A DNA stretch of 64,000 nucleotides from Flavivirga aquatica (GTDB taxonomy: Bacteria; Bacteroidota; Bacteroidia; Flavobacteriales; Flavobacteriaceae): contig NZ_MDJD01000054.1 in the NCBI RefSeq assembly GCF_001747085.1, forward strand, positions 124,001-188,000, in the 5' to 3' direction. The translations under genes were made by a program, and so were the position numbers. The notes below the pieces were generated by a model. It made no database searches. It saw only the letters and a list, made by a program, of their open reading frames with translations, and had not been told where the DNA came from. Positions 42,924-52,411 of the stretch are shown piece by piece. The first letter of the stretch is position 1; each line of letters begins with the position of its first letter.

Positions 42924-43869
42924 ATGAAAACACTAAAGTATTTATTTTCAAGCATGTTGACAGTACTACTTGTTGCTTGTAATACAAATGATACTGCCAA
43001 AAAAATAAATAAAAAGTCTACTAAAATATCGAAAGAAGCTATTATAAAGCCAGTAAAAAATTATCTAGAAAAAGCAGACTTCAAAGAAAATATAGATAAA
43101 GAGATAAATGAATTAATAACCTTAGCAAATGATGACTTAATGGTTGATGCTACAAAAGTCATAGAAGCGACTAAAGAAGCCCGCAAAGCAATTGCCGATA
43201 ATAACTTTGCTGATGCAAAAGCATATATAGAACTAGGCATAGGTAAAGCAGAAACTTTGACTGCATTAAACCCAAAATTAACATTAACGCCTTTAGATTT
43301 TAGTATAGAAACAAATGATTTGGTTACTGATATATCTGCTATCAAAACGATATCCAAAGCTGCAGAAGAAGCTTTGGAAGACCGTAAAATACAAGTAGCT
43401 AGAGAATATTGCTGCAAGGCTTGAAAAGTGAGCTAAAAACAAAGGAATATAGATTACCAATAGGTACATATCCTGATGCACTAAAAGCGGCACTTGTACT
43501 TACTAAAGAGGAAAAATATCAAGAGGCTGGTATATTGCTTAATGCCACTTTAAATACAATTGTGACCGAAGAAAAAATTGTACCCTTACCTATTCTTCGT
43601 GCCGAACGTATGCTTGAAGAAGTGGAAACATTGGTAAACTAAGATGATTTCAAAAAAGAAGATGTAAAATTATTATTAGAAAATGCCGATTATGAAATCA
43701 ACTTTGCCGAAACCCTTGGTTATGGTAAAAAAATAAAGAGTATAAAGAGTTGTATAGTGCTATTAAAGACGTGAAAAAACAAATGATGGACAACTCCAAC
43801 ACCAATGAAAAAGGGCTTATTAAGCGTTTGAGAGCAAAGTTAAAAACGTTGAAGGAGAAAATATCATAA
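42924..43869 (+). pseudogene. YfdX-family lipoprotein, inactivated
   Basis: It starts with a lipoprotein signal (Cys19 in LLVACNT), then a helical YfdX-like body (LEKADFKENIDKEINELI, DATKVIEATKEARKAIADNN, YIELGIGKAETLTALNP, then DALKAALVLTKEEKYQEA). A one-base deletion near 43410 shifts the frame, a TAA lies at 43640-43642, and a further indel in the A-run near 43728 separates the tail (EYKELYSAIKDVKKQMMDNS). The frame ends at 43869. YfdX proteins are part of acid/heat stress loci in Proteobacteria. The N-terminal 166 residues might still be made. Confidence 0.75.
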
Positions 43870-43966
43870 CACTTGGTATTTGATTTTGGTTTCATGGAAT
43901 GATGCGAGTAGCAGCTCTATTTCACTACTCACATCATTAAAAAAAATAATTTAATATCAATTCGTT

Positions 43967-44191
43967 ATGGCTAAGAAATTTATACCAGGAGATTGGGTAA
44001 AAATAAAAAGAAATGATGTTAGACCAAAAATGGAAGTTCTAAAATACATTTCAAAAAAAGAACCAATTTTTGGTTTTGTGAACAATGATACTTATCTGGA
44101 ATGTGTGTGGTACAAGAATGGTGAGCGCAGGTCTGAAGTGTTTCATCAAGATAGATTGATAAAACAAGTAGAAAAAGCCAAAAACACGTAA
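43967..44191 (+). CDS. YodC-like (DUF2158) small protein
   Basis: A 74-residue SH3-like beta protein starting KKFIPGDWVKIKRNDVRPKM, with YLECVWYKNGERRSEVFHQD, the order of features (GDxVxLKSGGPxM, then CxWF) seen in DUF2158/YodC proteins. It is cytosolic with unknown role. It lies within the plus-strand stress cluster. Confidence 0.75.
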   Translation: MAKKFIPGDWVKIKRNDVRPKMEVLKYISKKEPIFGFVNNDTYLECVWYKNGERRSEVFHQDRLIKQVEKAKNT

Positions 44192-44272
44192 GTGGTTTGC
44201 GTAAAGAATGTTTTTGGCGAGATATATAAAGTCTAAATTTTATAGAAAGAGAATAATTAAAAATTAAAAACA

Positions 44273-44767
44273 ATGAAAAAGACTCTTTTACTTTTAATGC
44301 TGGGGCTATTGAGCATAAGCTGTAATAGTCAAAAAAATGAGACCAAAAAGGACAATACTGAAGAAAAGCAAGAGAAAATTGCAGAAGCACCAAAAGGCTC
44401 TTGGAAGGTAGATAAAGAATTTGACGAGGAAGGAAACCTCATTAGATACGACAGTATTTATTCTTGGTCTTCGGATAAAAAATGGAATAACTTGACGTCT
44501 TTTGACAAGGATAGTTTATTAAAATCCTTTAAGTCAACATTTCATAATCACTTTTCTCATTTTGAAGATAAGGGATTTGACGATGTCTTTGCCCAAGACT
44601 CTCTTTTTAGCAGGCGATTTTTTACTGATGATTTTTTCAAAAGTGATTTTGGCAAAGACTTTATGGATATTAATTGGATGAGAAAACAAATGGTAGCAAG
44701 ACAGAAGGAGTTTTTAGAAAAATATCATTCCGATTTTGTAGGCAAGGAAAAGGACAGTCTGCAATAA
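44273..44767 (+). CDS. Lipoprotein of unknown function in the stress island
   Basis: A 164-residue protein with a clear lipobox (LLSISCNSQ, Cys17) and a charged, Phe/Asp-rich mature part (SWKVDKEFDEEGNLIRYDSI, FHNHFSHFEDKGFDDVFAQD, MRKQMVARQKEFLEKY). No known family is recognised. It lies between the YodC-like gene and a small secreted protein, all reading towards the HtrA protease gene. Confidence 0.75.
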   Translation: MKKTLLLLMLGLLSISCNSQKNETKKDNTEEKQEKIAEAPKGSWKVDKEFDEEGNLIRYDSIYSWSSDKKWNNLTSFDKDSLLKSFKSTFHNHFSHFEDKGFDDVFAQDSLFSRRFFTDDFFKSDFGKDFMDINWMRKQMVARQKEFLEKYHSDFVGKEKDSLQ

Positions 44768-44807
44768 GTAAGAAATTAAGCAAAGTTTAACCATAAAACA
44801 TATAGTT

Positions 44808-45176
44808 ATGAAAAATTTGATTTTGGCCATCTTATTTTTAATTGGCATTACGCAGAGCAATTCTCAGGAAAACAAATACTTACCAAAGCAAAAAATTCAG
44901 GTTGGTGTTATAATGAAAATTGGGCATCCTGAAGCAAGAATATATAATTATATAGATTTTCCCCGCTCCAACTTTATTATTAAGAGAGGTGGCATAATCG
45001 ATTACAAAAGAATTCCGGGAACTAAGGTCGTTATAGTTGGGGTCGAAGATAAAAAAAATGGCACTCGGCTAGTACGAATTAAAAGGGCTGATGGCGGAAG
45101 GTTTTTTGGAAGCCATCCTTCTGTTATAGCAAACTTAGAGAAGGCCTTATCATCTGGGGAGCTCCAAATAATCTAG
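44808..45176 (+). CDS. Small exported protein of unknown function
   Basis: A 122-residue protein with a cleavable signal peptide (MKNLILAILFLIGITQSNSQ) and a basic beta-rich mature domain (IQVGVIMKIGHPEARIYNYI, RGGIIDYKRIPGTKVVIVGV, ADGGRFFGSHPSVIANLEKA). The family is not recognised. It precedes the HtrA gene by 73 bases and is a candidate partner of it in the periplasm. Confidence 0.75.
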   Translation: MKNLILAILFLIGITQSNSQENKYLPKQKIQVGVIMKIGHPEARIYNYIDFPRSNFIIKRGGIIDYKRIPGTKVVIVGVEDKKNGTRLVRIKRADGGRFFGSHPSVIANLEKALSSGELQII

Positions 45177-45249
45177 CTGTAAGCTCTCAATAAACTAAAA
45201 ATAGTAATAACAAAATAGAATATAGATTCATTTAATAAAAAGTACAATC

Positions 45250-46797
45250 ATGAAAAAGACAGTTTTAATTTCAGCACTATTGTCACTTATCATAAGTGTT
45301 GGTGTTATAGGAGGATATGAATATTTCGAAACAAATACAGTTGAAATCAAACACGTTACTGCTACCAATGGACATAAAGTCCTTTATGCAGCTAATGCAG
45401 ATGGTGAAATTACTCCTTTAGATTTCACTAAAACTACAGATAAGGTGTTGGATGCCGTAGTACATATCAGTTCAAAAAAAATGATACCCAACGGAGCGCA
45501 ACAATATAGAAGCATACCAGACCCATTTCGTGAGTTTTTTAAAGAAGATCCATTTGGTAATTTCTTTCAAAGACGATATGATTATAGACAACCACGGGGC
45601 GGAGCTAATGACGACGAATCTGAAAATATAGAGCCAGAAGCAATACCTGTTATAGGAACAGGTTCCGGAGTGGTAATAAACGAGAAGGGATACATCCTAA
45701 CTAACAATCATGTTATAGACAATGCAGATGAGATTGAGGTTACTTTGCACAATAACGGAACTTACAAGGCAACTGTCGTTGGTACAGACCCTTCTACAGA
45801 TTTAGCATTATTACAAATTAAAGCTAAAAATTTAACCGTTTTGCCTATGGTGAATTCTGATGATGTAAGAGTTGGTGAATGGGTTTTGGCAGTCGGTAAT
45901 CCGTTTAGTCTTAACTCTACCGTTACCGCAGGTATTGTAAGTGCAAAAGCAAGAAATATCAATATCAACAAAGATAAGTTTGCAGTAGAAAGTTTTATCC
46001 AGACCGATGCGGCCATTAACCCAGGCAACAGTGGTGGTGCTTTGGTTAATCTCAACGGAAATTTAATAGGTATCAATACGGCTATTGCAAGTAATACAGG
46101 TTCGTATAGTGGTTATGGTTTTGCGGTACCAAGTAATATTGCCAGTAAGGTGGTTGAAGATTTGCTGAAATACGGAGCCGTACAACGTGGAATGTTAGGA
46201 GTAACCATACGTACAATGGATGGGCACCTGGCAAAAGAAAAAGATATTGAATTAACCCAAGGTGTCTATGTAGAAAAAGCAGCAGAAGACAGTGCAGCAG
46301 ACAAAGCAGGTATTAAAGATGGAGATATCATTTTAAGTATAGATGATAAAAAAGTCTTGACCTCACCTATGTTACAAGGAATCATTGCTGAAAAAAGACC
46401 CGGAGATAAAGTAACTGTAACTGTTATCCGTGACGGTAAACAAAAAGAGATAAATGTCGTGCTTGAAAATAAAAAAGGAAGCACTAAACTTAAGAAGAAA
46501 GAGCATAATGAAGTATTGAATATGTTGGGTGCAGAACTAGAGAACCTCGATAAAGATGTGGCTAAAAAATTGAATATCGATGGTGGCGTAAAAGTAACAG
46601 AGCTTTATGCTGGTAAATTACGCCGACAAACCCAAATGCGAGATGGCTTTATTATCACACACATCGATGGAAGAAAAGTAAAAGATATTGAAGATGTCAT
46701 GAAAGCCATAGAAGATAAAGAAGGAGGAGTGATGTTAGAGGGTGTCTATGAAGATATGCCAGGTAAATATTATTACGCTTTTGGACTTAACTCATAG
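45250..46797 (+). CDS. degP: HtrA/DegP-type serine protease
   Basis: A 515-residue periplasmic protease-chaperone with an N-terminal signal/anchor (about residues 5-22). The catalytic triad is His154 (LTNNHVID), Asp184 (STDLALLQI) and Ser261 (NPGNSGGAL). Two PDZ domains follow (about 290-400 and 410-505; RGMLGVTIRTMDG, GIKDGDIILSIDDKKV, then GFIITHIDGRKVKDIED). It degrades or refolds misfolded envelope proteins. It is the last gene of the cluster and ends before a strong terminator. The symbol is by family. Confidence 0.93.
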   Translation: MKKTVLISALLSLIISVGVIGGYEYFETNTVEIKHVTATNGHKVLYAANADGEITPLDFTKTTDKVLDAVVHISSKKMIPNGAQQYRSIPDPFREFFKEDPFGNFFQRRYDYRQPRGGANDDESENIEPEAIPVIGTGSGVVINEKGYILTNNHVIDNADEIEVTLHNNGTYKATVVGTDPSTDLALLQIKAKNLTVLPMVNSDDVRVGEWVLAVGNPFSLNSTVTAGIVSAKARNININKDKFAVESFIQTDAAINPGNSGGALVNLNGNLIGINTAIASNTGSYSGYGFAVPSNIASKVVEDLLKYGAVQRGMLGVTIRTMDGHLAKEKDIELTQGVYVEKAAEDSAADKAGIKDGDIILSIDDKKVLTSPMLQGIIAEKRPGDKVTVTVIRDGKQKEINVVLENKKGSTKLKKKEHNEVLNMLGAELENLDKDVAKKLNIDGGVKVTELYAGKLRRQTQMRDGFIITHIDGRKVKDIEDVMKAIEDKEGGVMLEGVYEDMPGKYYYAFGLNS

Positions 46798-46848
46798 TTC
46801 TCTATTTATTGGTTTAATCAAAAAAAAGGGCTTTATACGCCAGTCATG

Positions 46849-46878
46849 GTCGGAAGAAAAAATCTTCCGACTTTTTTT
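46849..46878 (+). terminator. Rho-independent terminator of the stress island
   Basis: Stem GTCGGAAGA / TCTTCCGAC (46849-46857 and 46863-46871) followed by TTTTTTT. Confidence 0.88.
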
Positions 46879-46901
46879 GTTTTTGACAAGATCATAAAAT
46901 T

Positions 46902-47035
46902 ACAGTAAATCAATTATTAGATATTATTCCAGAAGCGGTTTTATCTAAATTATTATTAACCACTAAAGTCGATTATTACACAAAGGTTCTTCATGGTAAA
47001 AAGATGTTCTATTTATTGCTCTATGGTATTTGTTT
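46902..47035 (+). pseudogene. IS4-family transposase N-terminal fragment
   Basis: The frame reads TVNQLLDIIPEAVLSKLLLT, then KVDYYTKVLHGKKMFYLLLY, the usual start of a flavobacterial IS4-type transposase. It is cut off at about 47035, where an IS200-type remnant begins. Confidence 0.65.
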
Positions 47036-47257
47036 TGGAGAATACATGGGAACACTTTGAACTAAAAAATAAACGTGATTATCATCTAAACCTACATCTA
47101 TAAAATAAATGTCATACCGTATTTCTATCTCTGAACATATCAAAATCATACTAGAATTTACATGTTCTGTCAAAACAGAACGCCTATACTTTATTGGACA
47201 TACTATATGATACAATAATAAACTCTTATTATGTCGTTTGTGAATATGATCACTCAT
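47021..47257 (-). pseudogene. IS200/IS605 TnpA-like remnant
   Basis: From the Met at 47257 the frame reads SDHIHKRHNKSLLLYHIVCP, KYRRSVLTEHV and GLDDNHVYFLVQSVPMYSP, matching the N-terminal half of an IS200 Y1 (HUH) transposase; the first His of the HUH motif is in DNHVYFL. It is about 78 residues against 130-150 normally, and the catalytic Tyr region is absent. A short hairpin at 47315-47339 (TCAGCT/AGCTGA) may be its end structure. Confidence 0.7.
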
Positions 47258-47368
47258 AAATCGAATATACACTTTTTCAAAGTGTTTTGAAAAACTCTCC
47301 GTTGTTCAAACTTTTCAGCTAAACCACGCAGCAAGCTGAGAGGAATTCTTTAGATTAAATACTGTTTA

Positions 47369-48538
47369 CTAACCCCTCACTTTTCCCGCAACAACCTTAA
47401 CTTGCTTCTTATAAGCTCTACCATACCAAAGTAAAATACCACTCACTGGTAACGAAGCACAAATAAGACCAACCAAAAAGGCTATAATTTTACCCGCAAT
47501 ACCTCCAATGGCACCAATATGGATATCATAATTCATACGTATTACTTTATCTGCAAACTTTGCATGTTTATATTTCCCATAAATACTTGTTGTTTCTATT
47601 TCTTCTAGAGTATGCTGATCGAAAAAAAGATAATCCATATCATAATAAAGTCCTTTAGAATTACTTACTTCTACTAGAACAGAAGTCGAATCATTTTCTG
47701 GATAGTGCAATTCAAAACTTTTGGCATGCTCATAGGTTGTATAAAGCTTGGGGATGAGTTTATCGTAGATAGGTGTATCATACGCTTGACTTACATATTG
47801 AGGAGCACTTTTTGGGATTATGAATTGCGGTGCTTTATCTCCTCCAGTAGCTTTATAAGCTATAAAATAAAACCAGTTGAAAGCCATTACGCATCCTGTA
47901 AATGCTAAAATTAATCCGAAAGAAGCAATATAAAATCCAGTAACAGTATGTAAATCAAAGTTTTTTCGTTTCCAGCGTGTTTTTGTATTCCAATCAAATT
48001 TTAACCGCTGTTTCCAATTTTTTTTATTTTTTGGCCACCATAGAAAAAGACCACTAATTAAGATTATTAGAAATAATAAAATAGAATATGATACTATTCT
48101 AGAACCAATAGCATCTGGAAGCCATAATCGCAAATGTCCTTTTAATATAAATGCAAAAAAACCAGAATCGTTATCTGTCTTTTTTATAAATTCTCCCGAA
48201 TAAGGATCTAAAAAGACACTTTGGTAAAACACTTCTGGCTCAGCTTCATAAAAAACTACCTCTATAGCTTCATGAGGCTTTCCATATATAACACCATGAA
48301 TTGTTTTATTAGGTATAACAGCTTCTGCTATGCTTTTTACAACTGAAGCCGAAATAACATCTTCCTCTTTAGGCGTAACATACTTATAATCATCATAAAA
48401 ACTTTCAACTTCTTCTTTAAAAACCCATAAACAGCCTGTAATTGAAACAATAAAAAGGACGATACCTGTAGATAGTCCTAATATTTTATGAAGCTGCAAA
48501 ATTGTTTTACGTCTGCTATTCTTTTTTTTACTTGTCAT
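47369..48538 (-). CDS. PepSY-associated TM domain protein (iron-uptake linked)
   Basis: A 389-residue inner-membrane protein with about four helices: LHKILGLSTGIVLFIVSITG near the N-terminus, YSILLFLIILISGLFLWWP, HTVTGFYIASFGLILAFTGC, and IGGIAGKIIAFLVGLICASL near the C-terminus, with periplasmic PepSY-like segments between. Such proteins lie next to TonB receptors for siderophores and some act as ferric-siderophore reductases; that role is inferred from context. It follows the DUF4374 gene on the same strand. Confidence 0.88.
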   Translation of the reverse strand: MTSKKKNSRRKTILQLHKILGLSTGIVLFIVSITGCLWVFKEEVESFYDDYKYVTPKEEDVISASVVKSIAEAVIPNKTIHGVIYGKPHEAIEVVFYEAEPEVFYQSVFLDPYSGEFIKKTDNDSGFFAFILKGHLRLWLPDAIGSRIVSYSILLFLIILISGLFLWWPKNKKNWKQRLKFDWNTKTRWKRKNFDLHTVTGFYIASFGLILAFTGCVMAFNWFYFIAYKATGGDKAPQFIIPKSAPQYVSQAYDTPIYDKLIPKLYTTYEHAKSFELHYPENDSTSVLVEVSNSKGLYYDMDYLFFDQHTLEEIETTSIYGKYKHAKFADKVIRMNYDIHIGAIGGIAGKIIAFLVGLICASLPVSGILLWYGRAYKKQVKVVAGKVRG

Positions 48539-48620
48539 TTATTAGGTTTATATAAGAACTCCTCCTAAATTTTAAAATATGCACACCTAAACTATAGGCG
48601 TGCATATTTATGGATTTAAA

Positions 48621-49892
48621 TTATTGACTTACTTTAAATATTCCTTTTAATCCTAATCCTAGAACTTTTGCGCCTTTGGTTGCTGTAGCTGTTTCCGGAT
48701 CTACAATATAAATATGAGTTTCTGTATCTGTAGAGCTACTAATATATGCTTTACCGCCTTCTACAAACATTGGTGATGTATAACGGTGCCCATGAGTTGG
48801 TACTCCTGCTACATCTGTTACGGTTTTGTTTACTAAATCTATTACAACCATTTTAAAGACATCTTTTTTAAAGAAAGCCCCCCAATCTCCTGCTCCATTT
48901 GTATCATCTATAATAATTCTAGCAATTGCCTTTCCATTACCTATATAATCCATCCAAAATAATTTCCCTCCGTTGGTTGCAGCTTCTATATCGAAGAAAT
49001 AACTTGGGTCAAACTCTGTTTCATCATTTTTAATTCTTAAAATTCCGGATGGTTTTGTTGCTGCTGTAAAACCGGCACTCAATGCAGATGTAGAAAAGGA
49101 GTAAATATCTCCGTTTTCTGTTTTCTCTATTCCAGTGCTATGACCATTCACGCCTATTGGACTGGTTCTAGAATCTTCAATAATTTTTTCTAATTCGAAT
49201 TCTGGATATTTAAATACAGCAACATAAGCTCTGTCTACATCTGGAGTTACATACGATCCATCTGCCAACCATTTATGATAAGACACAAATAACTTCCCGT
49301 CTCTAAGTACCATTCCTGTTACCCAAGGGATAGATCCAGGATCTGCAGCAGTACCACTCCCCTTATCAATATCTATAGGATGTTCTACAATTCTTTCAAG
49401 TACCCCTGTTTCTGCATTTACAATATGAAATCGTTTATCTGAAAGACCTCCATATGTTAATTCCACAGCAAGTAATGTTTTATCATCTATAGCAGCATAG
49501 TTATCTAAAGTAGATTGAAATTCAAAATTTGCCTTTTCAGCCAATTCGCCATTTTCATTTAATCCATAAGCAATACATTTATCATCGTCTGAATATCCTG
49601 CTGTAAAAACCGTGTTTCCTACATTATGAAAGAACCTCCACCCTTTTAATGGTACACCTTGTCCTTCTACCGAAATTTCACCTGTAGTAAGCGATTGTAA
49701 CGAAGGTAATTCCAAGATATAATCTACAGGAGCGGCTTGACCAACTGGAAAAGCTTCAAACCCTACTACATATTTAGCTCCCTTTGAACCAGAACCATTA
49801 GCTCCTGAATCGTCATCGCTGCTACATGAAAAAGTAACTATAGAAATTGCTATTAGCAATATTATATTTTTAATTGTTTGTATTGTTTTCAT
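48621..49892 (-). CDS. DUF4374 domain-containing lipoprotein
   Basis: A 423-residue lipoprotein (lipobox VTFSCSSDDDSG) with a probable beta-propeller body (KYVVGFEAFPVGQAAPVDYI, SHKWL, GHSTGIEKTENGDIYSFSTS, THGHRYTSPMFVEGGKAYIS). DUF4374 proteins are encoded beside TonB-dependent siderophore receptors in Bacteroidota and are presumably surface or periplasmic iron-uptake accessories. It lies 28 bases after the receptor gene and 82 before the PepSY gene. Confidence 0.9.
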   Translation of the reverse strand: MKTIQTIKNIILLIAISIVTFSCSSDDDSGANGSGSKGAKYVVGFEAFPVGQAAPVDYILELPSLQSLTTGEISVEGQGVPLKGWRFFHNVGNTVFTAGYSDDDKCIAYGLNENGELAEKANFEFQSTLDNYAAIDDKTLLAVELTYGGLSDKRFHIVNAETGVLERIVEHPIDIDKGSGTAADPGSIPWVTGMVLRDGKLFVSYHKWLADGSYVTPDVDRAYVAVFKYPEFELEKIIEDSRTSPIGVNGHSTGIEKTENGDIYSFSTSALSAGFTAATKPSGILRIKNDETEFDPSYFFDIEAATNGGKLFWMDYIGNGKAIARIIIDDTNGAGDWGAFFKKDVFKMVVIDLVNKTVTDVAGVPTHGHRYTSPMFVEGGKAYISSSTDTETHIYIVDPETATATKGAKVLGLGLKGIFKVSQ

Positions 49893-49920
49893 TTTATATA
49901 ATTTTAATATTAGATTTTTT

Positions 49921-52296
49921 TTAGTTTGACACGTAGTATCTTAATTTTACGTAAAAGGCTCTTCCTGGTTGTTGAATTTCAAAATTGTCAAAAATTTTAG
50001 CATCCGTTATATTTTTTGCCAATACAGATAGATTGTATTTACCGTTATGAAAAGAATATCCCACTTGTAAATTATGAGAAAATTGCTCGGGTATAATAGC
50101 TCTTTCATTTGCTGCGCCCTCTACAAAAGAGGTTAGCGGATAGTCATGAACATAGTAGATACTCCAAGACATATTAAACCGATCGTTATTTGTGATTACA
50201 TTTTTGAATTTACTTCCTATACTTAGGTTACCAAACAGATATGGAATATTGGCTATACGCTGATTCTTTAAAAACCTGACACCTGCATTTTCTCCTGCAT
50301 TACGATCAATAATATTTTGATAGGTGGCATTAACATCTAAAAAGAATGTGTTTTTATAGAGTGTCCTTACCTCCCCTTCTACACCTGTGCTTCTTGCATT
50401 AGCTGTGTTGAAGTATCTTGAAAAAATTCCTTCAGATTTAATGGCTATAAAGTTTTCTGATGCTCTTAAGAAAATATTTGTATCGGCTTGAATTTTAAAA
50501 TCATTGATATCTGAATTAAAAAGGATGCCCAAGTTGGCATTATAACTTTTCTCTGGAAGTAATTCTGGGTTAGATTTAAGCAAAAAACCATCTCCAAAAA
50601 CCTCATAACCCTCTGGAATTCTAAAAGTACTTTCAAACGATCCTTTTACCTGAAAACCATTCGAAAACTTATACGTTGTTGCTAATCCATACCCTAGCTC
50701 TTTAAAGGTATTTTTAAAGTGTGTAAATCGATCTGCTTCCACGTTTGTAAAAAGATCTTCTATAACACCTTTGGAATTTAAAAGATATCCTTTAGTAAAT
50801 ATTGAAGTATTCCATTTAGCATCTAATAAATTTGCATCATAAGAAAGTCCAAATATATTTTTATTAACAATATGAGGATCTTTAAAAGCAATTCGCCCTA
50901 TTCTCTCAGGGTCTTCTCCCTGCCTTTTTATATAGTTTTTGGTATAACTTAGGTTTAATGCATTCTTATCGTTAATAACATAACTTACTAATCCTGTAAT
51001 TAAATGCATGTTATCTTTAAATTCGAATCGTGTTTTATTTGCTTCAAATTCTCCTAATGTCTTGTCTCCTCTCTCTATAAAATTACCAAACCAATCATAT
51101 TTTCTGGAAGACGTATCTACTACTTTTTCTATATTTCGAGTTATGGAGCCATAAATTTTTAATCTAAGTTTTTCTTTAAATAAATTATTTTTTTCAAAGT
51201 CTACAGATCCCGAAATAATCTTATTTTTAGTAAACACTTCTCCAAATGGGTTTTGAGGATCTATAGGATGTTGAATTTCATTTTTATTAGCTGAAGCTGT
51301 AATTCCAATCATAAAACGATCTGCATATGTTTTGTCTACCAGACCTGTTTTTACACTCACCATTTGCGAATTATATGCATCATGAAATCTTTTTACATGG
51401 TCTCTTCTAATTCCTGTATCGTTACCTAGTTCATCCCTTACTACTATATCGTCAATGGTATAGTCATTATCTGAATAGTTGTAAAATGATGCTAATTGTA
51501 ATACAAATCCTTTTTTACCGTAGTATTGACCATTTAAAGTTGTTCTATGCGTATTAAAAGAACCAATATCGTAAGACACGTCTATAAAGTCATTTTTTCG
51601 TTTACTAGTTATAATATTTACAGCTCCTCCCAAGGCATCTGCTCCTAAATATATAGGCACAACACCTTTGTATATTTCTGCACGTTCTATTAAGGTTGCA
51701 GGGAAATTGTTAAGCGTTAAAGAACTTCCAAAATTTTCTAATGGGATACCATCAATAAAGAACTTGACTTGTTTTCCAGAAAGCCCATTAAGTGAAAAAT
51801 CGAAAGCCGATCCTAAACCACCACGTTGGCGCACATTTACACCTGGTATTGTTGTTAAAATAGAGTTTATATCGACGCTTATATTTTTTAAGTCTTTGGT
51901 TTGAATAACTTCTACTTCAAAAGCTTTTTCTCTAGTCTTCCTCCCCTCTGTTTTCTTTGTTATAGTAACCTGTTTTAATGCTTCTATATCTTCTTTTAAA
52001 ACAATAGTAAGTTGTATTATTTTAGAATCTTTTATAATAACCTTATTAATACTTTTTTTGAAACCAATAAAGCGTGTTTCTAAGGTATAAGAACCTTTAG
52101 GTAACTGAATATTAAATTCTCCATCGAAATTGGTGGTACTTCCAACATTTTCAAGCTCTATCACTCGAATTGAAGCATCTACAATGGGGTTCGAATTTTT
52201 ATCCAAAACGACTCCTTTAATATAGGTTTGTGCTACACTAGATAGTACAACAAAATACAGAAGTAAGCTACTCCATTTTTTTAATAAAATTATCAC
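49921..52296 (-). CDS. TonB-dependent siderophore receptor
   Basis: A 791-residue outer-membrane receptor. It has a signal peptide (to SSVAQT), an N-terminal carboxypeptidase-regulatory-like domain (YIKGVVLDKNSNPIVDASIR), a plug (about 115-235; IPGVNVRQRGGLGSAFDFSL, YKGVVPIYLGADALGGAVNI) and a 22-strand barrel ending in GRAFYVKLRYYVSN with a terminal aromatic-rich strand. It would import the ferric hydroxamate made by the operon at 53.6-64 kb. It is divergent from the AraC regulator gene, sharing a 115-base promoter region. Confidence 0.93.
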   Translation of the reverse strand: MIILLKKWSSLLLYFVVLSSVAQTYIKGVVLDKNSNPIVDASIRVIELENVGSTTNFDGEFNIQLPKGSYTLETRFIGFKKSINKVIIKDSKIIQLTIVLKEDIEALKQVTITKKTEGRKTREKAFEVEVIQTKDLKNISVDINSILTTIPGVNVRQRGGLGSAFDFSLNGLSGKQVKFFIDGIPLENFGSSLTLNNFPATLIERAEIYKGVVPIYLGADALGGAVNIITSKRKNDFIDVSYDIGSFNTHRTTLNGQYYGKKGFVLQLASFYNYSDNDYTIDDIVVRDELGNDTGIRRDHVKRFHDAYNSQMVSVKTGLVDKTYADRFMIGITASANKNEIQHPIDPQNPFGEVFTKNKIISGSVDFEKNNLFKEKLRLKIYGSITRNIEKVVDTSSRKYDWFGNFIERGDKTLGEFEANKTRFEFKDNMHLITGLVSYVINDKNALNLSYTKNYIKRQGEDPERIGRIAFKDPHIVNKNIFGLSYDANLLDAKWNTSIFTKGYLLNSKGVIEDLFTNVEADRFTHFKNTFKELGYGLATTYKFSNGFQVKGSFESTFRIPEGYEVFGDGFLLKSNPELLPEKSYNANLGILFNSDINDFKIQADTNIFLRASENFIAIKSEGIFSRYFNTANARSTGVEGEVRTLYKNTFFLDVNATYQNIIDRNAGENAGVRFLKNQRIANIPYLFGNLSIGSKFKNVITNNDRFNMSWSIYYVHDYPLTSFVEGAANERAIIPEQFSHNLQVGYSFHNGKYNLSVLAKNITDAKIFDNFEIQQPGRAFYVKLRYYVSN

Positions 52297-52411
52297 AAGT
52301 AATTACAATTTTCTTACATAATCTTAGTTAGAGACTACAATATTATTTATATTTGATCTAAATAAGAATAAAGCAAAATTACTAGCTACCGAAAGAGAAA
52401 AATGACGTATT

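Noticed and set aside
52297-52411. A Fur box or PchR-type operator between the receptor and AraC genes
   Set aside because: A partly symmetric AT-rich stretch (TTTGATCTAAA) is present but does not form a proper palindrome matching a known Fur site.
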